This document shows, piece by piece, positions 58,790-64,000 of a stretch of DNA of 64,000 nt; the stretch's first letter is position 1; each line of letters opens with the position of its first letter. Where the stretch lies: assembly GCA_007115705.1 (NCBI GenBank), contig QXEO01000546.1:7323797-7387796 (forward strand), given 5' to 3'. Origin of the DNA: Dactylis glomerata (taxonomy: Eukaryota > Streptophyta > Magnoliopsida > Poales > Poaceae). Under the pieces are notes generated by a model. The model was not told where the DNA came from, made no database searches, and saw only the letters and a list, made by a program, of their open reading frames with translations. Made by a program: the position numbers and the translations under genes.

Positions 58790-61700
58790 TGTGACGCCCC
58801 AAAATCGGCACCTTGCGAATTATAGCAATCACGCCACAATTCGCACGATGTCGCTTTGGAAACGCACCACCAAGCGAAATGTGCACAAACAACATACACA
58901 TTATGCGGGTGGAATCAAGGTAGTAACATTACACAAGTTCACGATGGAACCCACAAAAGAATATATAACCACAAAGACTCCACGAGTCAAGATCCAAATA
59001 TACATACAAAGATCCAAATCATACATAAAGCAAAATAGTATCCGAGTACGGACAAGAATACAAATGGGCCTAAGAGGCCTGAAGATAAACGATGGCGTCC
59101 ATAACCCTGCCCAGGCCAAGCCGGAAGGGTAACCTTGCTAACGTCGTCGCTTCCATGTACCTTTCTTCAAACCTGCTCCGGCGAGAAATCCGAGACGAGC
59201 AGCAATAAGTACGAAGTACTTAGCAAGACTTTAAGACGTATAAAGCGTAGTCAACAAGTCGCCTTTGTACGTGAGGTACGCAGACAAGCTCAAGAGACTC
59301 AAAAGGACGTCAGCTGTATGGTGGGGTTAAGCGGCAGCGAGCAAGCACTAAAAAACCTATAGAGACACTCTAGAACTTCCGTCTAATCAGAATAAGATAA
59401 GAGAGCGCATAAAGTAAAAAAACTAGAATACTACAACAAACATAACCCAACCGATGAATCACCTCGTCGTGACCCCACGAAGAAGCAATGGCAAAGGCAC
59501 TCACACGGTTAACGATTTTATAACAATTTAATATTGTAGTAGAACTATTTACTATGCCACTTTATATCATCAATTAGGTGTAAGTTGTTCTATGATCGAG
59601 TAGAACGGCTCCAAGTCGTCCATAACCGCGGACACGGCTTTTCGAAAAGATTTACCCTGCAGGGGTGCACCAATGTACCCATACACGCTCGATCAATCCA
59701 ACCTAGACAAGGGATGGATATCACGATGAGACCGTTGCTAATTCTACAAGAGAGTTTAGAGGGGCCACCCAACTAAGCTACCCGCAACGAAGTCGGCCGA
59801 GCTCCGAAGACAGACGCAGAAGTTTGCGACGGCGGTGAAGTCAGGTCGAGGGCTCATCATAGAGGGTCTTCCAGCTTCACATCGGCACGCAAGGCAAATA
59901 AACCCGTCAACCATCATAGGCGACACAGCCGCACCCATCGTAGAGGGGCTTAAAACCTTAAGCACCTTCAAAGGTAACTCAAACCAAATCCAGATCCAAA
60001 TGTAAATACGGTGTTGTGACCCCCGGTAAACTAACTCGAGAAAAAGTAGTAAGTCAAGGGAGATCCCACTGCATCTCCACGAGTGGTTAGTGCGCTCAGC
60101 TTAGAACAGTTCATGCGAACTCGGGGTCCTAGGGGACACAAGTGAGCCATCGGAAAACAGGCAAAATGACTCACCGATGCCTCTGCTTAAACAAGTGAAG
60201 TTGTAACATAATTAAATCATGTTTATTTCCAACATCTAGTATCCAACTCATCTCCAATTCATATCATATATCAAGTAGAGCATGTGATAAACTTCCCAAC
60301 AACCCGATAAGATAAAACAACTTGAAACAACCTAAGCATGCCTACGACTCGCAAGGCCAACTCAAACAACAAGCAAAAGGTAATAGGCGGGAGGTGGCGA
60401 GTATATAGTTTTGCTTTGGGGAAACAGGTGGATAGGATACGTGACTGGAACAAAGCATCGGAACACAAGACTAGCATAAAGCAGAAAGCATAAACATAAA
60501 TAGGCAATAAGTACCCCTATAGGTAGGTAAGGGGAGGGAGAGCTTGCCTGGCAAGATTGTCGAAGAACACCCGAAGAACTTGTCGTTGCTCACAATACCA
60601 CGAAGCGTCCTATCCGGGAAGAAGCAAATCGCTACAACAAACAACGGATGCAACACTTACTACTACGGCAAAAGAATCGACATGATCATATGCAAGCATG
60701 CATGACATGGTAATTTATGATGCAATGCAACTTATCCAAATTAAGCGGAATCGGAATTCCGATGCACACATATATGGTTCAAGTTATTTTATTACCGGCA
60801 ATTTAAATGTTTATTAGCATGGAAAGACAAGGCATAGGTGAGCTACACAAAATTAAATGAAGTGGGGCAACCATATTTGGCAATACCCAATTGCTCCATA
60901 TGTTATTTATTAGATGATATGCAAACTACCACGTCACGACATGATGCGAGATGCAAACAGGCATATGAATGGCATATTCAGATTCTTCACATTTTTCTGA
61001 TAAACTTTCATATAGAAAACATTTTATTCCGAGTTACGGTTCAAAAGATATGAATTTTGCAATATGTGCATACTTGCAGCAGTTTTCAGTAAAACAGATA
61101 AAAAAGGACGGGATTTTGCTCACCGAAACAAAATCTAGCCAGGGCGCTGGCCGGCGGGGCCAAGGGGAAGGACTGGGCGCTGACTGGGTCTCCTGTTGCT
61201 GCAGTGGCTGACGGGTGGAGCCCTCCTGTCAGAGCCGGAATTGAAGCAAAAAGGGTGGCTTTAATGCCCAGCCTGGGAATCGAACTCAAGACCTGACGAC
61301 GGGTGTCAAGCGGTTCAAACCAATGCGCTACTGAAACTTATCTGAATAGAGAAGGAGACATATCTTTATATTGGGGAGACAGTGCAGGTTAACCTGACGA
61401 AACTGAAGCACGAACTGTGTTCTCGAGCTTGGTTCAGACAAACAGAGACGCGGCCGGACAAGCGAGTTTGGCGTCGTTCTTGGCAACAAAGAGGCTCGAC
61501 GCGGGGCTTGGAGAAGTGGGGCGCTGGACCTGGGCGGCCCTGTCCGAAGCGCACCCAAAAAGGGGCACCTTTTAGATGCGCATGGGCGCTACGGCTTGTC
61601 GTCGAGGACGAGTGCCTACCGGTGAGGAAGACCAGGTACGCGATGTCTGTTGGAATTCGCCCACGGATCGATCACATCAAACTAAACGAACACGCACGAA

Positions 61701-64000
61701 GACTACTTTTTATCGCCAAGCGTGCGTATCGCATGCTCCAAACTTTTTCTTTTTATTTCTCTTTTCTCAGTGTTACAACTCGCCCATAGCCTGTGCTTAT
61801 ATGCATCAAGGACAGGCCAAACCGACTAAGAAACTCACCAAGACCTAATCGTACTCGTATACAGACCTTCTAGTACAAGGCATGCAAACCGAGTACTACT
61901 TGGAACCCAACACTACACGTACTAATCAAACTCTGATCTACCAAAAACTAACACGTAGACTTTAGGAAACTAACCTAAACTTACTTTCTTTTAGCAAAGT
62001 TTAGATTATTTTCCAACAATCTCTCCCTAATCTAAATTTGGCGTATCCTTGTGCTTCTCCTGGTCTTGACTCTTTGCAGATTCGCGGCTTGTCGATTTAC
62101 CTCAACGCATGATTCAGACTACCAGCCCACACGGTCGCATCTTCGTGTGCAACGTGTAAGACTGGACGCATCTTCAGTCTTCACGTCGTAACAAACTTAA
62201 CTGGTCACTGTCCCACTACACGTCGAGCTTGATCTTCTTGCCGAGACACACAGATGGCCTCCTCGCCACCTTGTCTTTGCGCATGTCTTCGCCCTTTGTG
62301 ATACAACTCACTGGACCCCTCGATCATGACGCGCTTCAACTGCAACGTCTCGCAGACCAGCACTTGGACACAACAACGCCTCCACACACCACTTCGGACT
62401 ACCGGTCCACGCTGTCACATCTTAGCGTGCCACATGCCGACTAAACATATAGCCTCATGTAGGTAACTCATCTTAACCGGTCCGCATCCATATCTTTGTT
62501 GTCGGTGACGCATCTTACCGAACAACACTTCTCCTTCGGCGGCAACACAACTTGTCATGTACGCGCAACGCATCTTTCCGTACATGAACTCGCCGAAACT
62601 CATCCACCACGAACAGAACCGCAAGGACATAGTATCCTTTTTCGTTCGCTTCCGCACACACTTCTCTCCCGAATGATGATCTTCATGAGACTCCCGGCAC
62701 CGTACCTCGGCATCACCTCTCCCATCCACAATCATCCTTTGTCTATCACCTTGCCGACGACAGCTCCTCGCCGTTCCTTCCGCGTCACTTCGCCCAACGA
62801 CGATTGTCTGCCGCCTCGCCCATGACGGCGTTCTCGCCGTCTTCCCGGTCGCTCCGCCGAACGACGATTGCCCGCCCCGAGGCGCTAGTATGGTCGCCTC
62901 CTCGGGGCAAGCACAGCTTCAATCTTTAACCTCGCTCTGATACCAATTGTTGGAATTCGCCCACGGATCGATCACATCAAACTAAACGAACACACACGAA
63001 GACTACTTTTTATCGCCAAGCGTGCGTATCGCACGCTCCAAACTTTTTCTTTTTATTTCTCTTTTCTCAGTGTTACAACTCGCCCATAGCCTGTGCTTAT
63101 ATGCATCAAGGACAGGCCAAACCGACTAAGAAACTCACCAAGACCTAATCGTACTCGTATACAGACCTTCTAGTACAAGCCATGCAAACCGAGTACTACT
63201 TGGAACCCAACACTACACGTACTAATCAAACTCTGATCTACCAAAAACTAACACGTAGACTTTAGGAAACTAACCTAAACTTACTTTCTTTTAGCAAAGT
63301 TTAGATTATTTTCCAACAATGCCATGGACGGGAACGCGCGCTGCTGGGGTCGTGGCGGCCATGACTACGACCGCGGGGACAAAACGGCGAAGGCTGACGG
63401 ACTGATGCAGAGCAGGACGACGTTTCCGCGTTGACGGAGACAGATAGAACCGGCGCAGAACCTGGCGAGGAAGGAGCTCGCGACGGCGCCAAAGTCGAGC
63501 AGCGCACGGAGAGCTCGACCGGCAGTGCATCCGCGGGGCGACTACGAACTGAAGAACACGAGAAAAGGGCGAGGCCGGGCTCGAGGGACACGGCGAGGCG
63601 CAGACAAGCGCTACAGAGAAGAACTTGCTGGCAAGGACCATGGCGTCGAGAGCATGCGCGCGGACGCGCGAAGAACGGGAGACTCGAAGACGAGGTTTTG
63701 GAGGAGGACATGGTCGTTGGCTGGCGCGAAGAGTGCGCGTGGAGGAGGCAGTCTTCTTTGTCGGAGGCATGCTTGGCGTCGGTGTATGGCGTGCAGTGTT
63801 TGTCGAGGACGTCCAGGACGGGAAGGCTACAGGAGGCCACGGTCAGGAAGCTATGTGTGCGAGGCAGCAACGAGAACGCTCGCATCCAGGAGCAAGATGG
63901 CAAGACAAAGAAAGTGGAGTGGCGGCGCTGGTAGGGGAAAGGAAGAGGACAGCTAGGGCTAGGGTTGAAGGAGGGAGGCGCTGTGGATTTTTATAGGAGA
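58790..64000 (-). mobile_element. Array LTR copy 3, partial, split by an insertion
   Basis: It matches copies 1 and 2 from 58790 to 61647 and from 63319 to the end of the window, which falls at its TATA box (about 63989-63996). The tRNA-like module is at 61276-61330. The insertion at 61648-63318 cuts the 203-codon frame. Confidence 0.85.
61648..63318 (-). mobile_element. Young 1.67-kb LTR element inside array LTR 3
   Basis: Two 371-bp LTRs (61648-62018 and 62948-63318), read on the minus strand, open TGTTGGAAAATAATC and close CGAATTCCAACA. I count three differences between them. The tRNA-Met primer site (TGGTATCAGAGC, plus-strand 62934-62945) adjoins the right LTR, and a purine tract (agattagggagagat on the minus strand) adjoins the left one. 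The duplication is atgtc / atgcc (61643-61647 and 63319-63323), one substitution apart. The 929-bp interior has a minus-strand frame of about 180 codons (62205-62735) broken by TGA near 62415, with no recognised gag or pol domain. It resembles a TRIM-like copia derivative but is longer than typical TRIMs. Confidence 0.88.

Larger units (their letters stand above)
49823..64000 (-). mobile_element. Tandem array of a long-LTR non-autonomous retrotransposon
   Basis: The structure is LTR (49823-53858), internal domain (53859-54305), LTR (54306-58343), internal domain (58344-58789), LTR (58790 to beyond 64000). The repeat period is 4483-4484 bp. Each LTR, read on the minus strand, opens TGTAACGGCCC and ends GGGGCGTCACA, and is followed after two bases by the tRNA-Met primer site TGGTATCAGAGC. 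The internal domains have no gag or pol. Copies differ by only scattered substitutions. The array interrupts the 5' LTR of element B. Neighbouring units share one LTR, so unequal recombination between LTRs, or integration of a multimer, is the likely origin. Confidence 0.88.

Overview
This window is plant nuclear DNA, almost certainly from a large grass genome of the wheat/barley/rye group (Triticeae). The grounds are dense nested transposons, CACTA elements with tttagtcccgg subterminal repeats, LTRs opening TGATACG, and one low-copy gene relic with plant introns. No bacterial features, CRISPR array, rRNA or functional tRNA gene was seen. Nearly every coding region is a transposon gene, and most are visibly broken.

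Layout. (1) 1-7551: the 3' end of a plus-strand LTR element (LTR 165-1659) abuts a minus-strand Athila-like Ty3/gypsy element. That element has a 5' LTR (5912-7551), a tRNA-Asp-type primer site and a gag-protease gene, but no polymerase. It is inserted in (2) 7552-11638, a truncated minus-strand CACTA transposon with a decayed TNP2 transposase. (3) 11694-21923: a structurally complete 10.2-kb CACTA element with matching termini and a 3-bp TCA duplication. It carries a TNP2 gene and a second multi-exon gene ending in a Ulp1-like cysteine-protease domain, both interrupted by stop codons. (4) 22379-24710: a LINE fragment split by a 1.84-kb PIF/Harbinger-like element that carries a GC-rich pseudogene.

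(5) 24.9-31.9 kb: a lambda-class glutathione S-transferase pseudogene. Its fifth intron has taken up a Mutator-type MITE, a LINE copy with a 15-bp target duplication, and a Helitron whose end lies 15 bp from the next exon. (6) 31.9-42.0 kb: copia fragments, an inverted-repeat-bounded segment, a MITE, a second Helitron terminus, a copia LTR, exon-like remains of an unidentified gene, and several kilobases where I recognise nothing. (7) 42037-49822: a second Athila-like minus-strand element, with gag but no polymerase, whose 5' LTR is interrupted by (8) 49823-64000. This last block is a tandem array LTR-int-LTR-int-LTR of a non-autonomous retroelement with very long LTRs (about 4.04 kb) and very short internal domains (about 446 bp). 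The third LTR carries a young 1.67-kb LTR element.

How the parts relate. The window reads as layers of insertion. LTR elements sit in CACTA elements, a Harbinger sits in a LINE, and a small LTR element sits in a tandem-LTR array that sits in an Athila LTR. The most unusual structures are the tandem array (long LTR with an internal promoter, a tRNA-like Pol III module and a triplicated 16-mer at the 3' boundary), the CACTA element with a perfect hairpin in front of its second gene, and the GST gene relic with several separate lesions. Family names come from motifs read by eye; no database comparison was possible.
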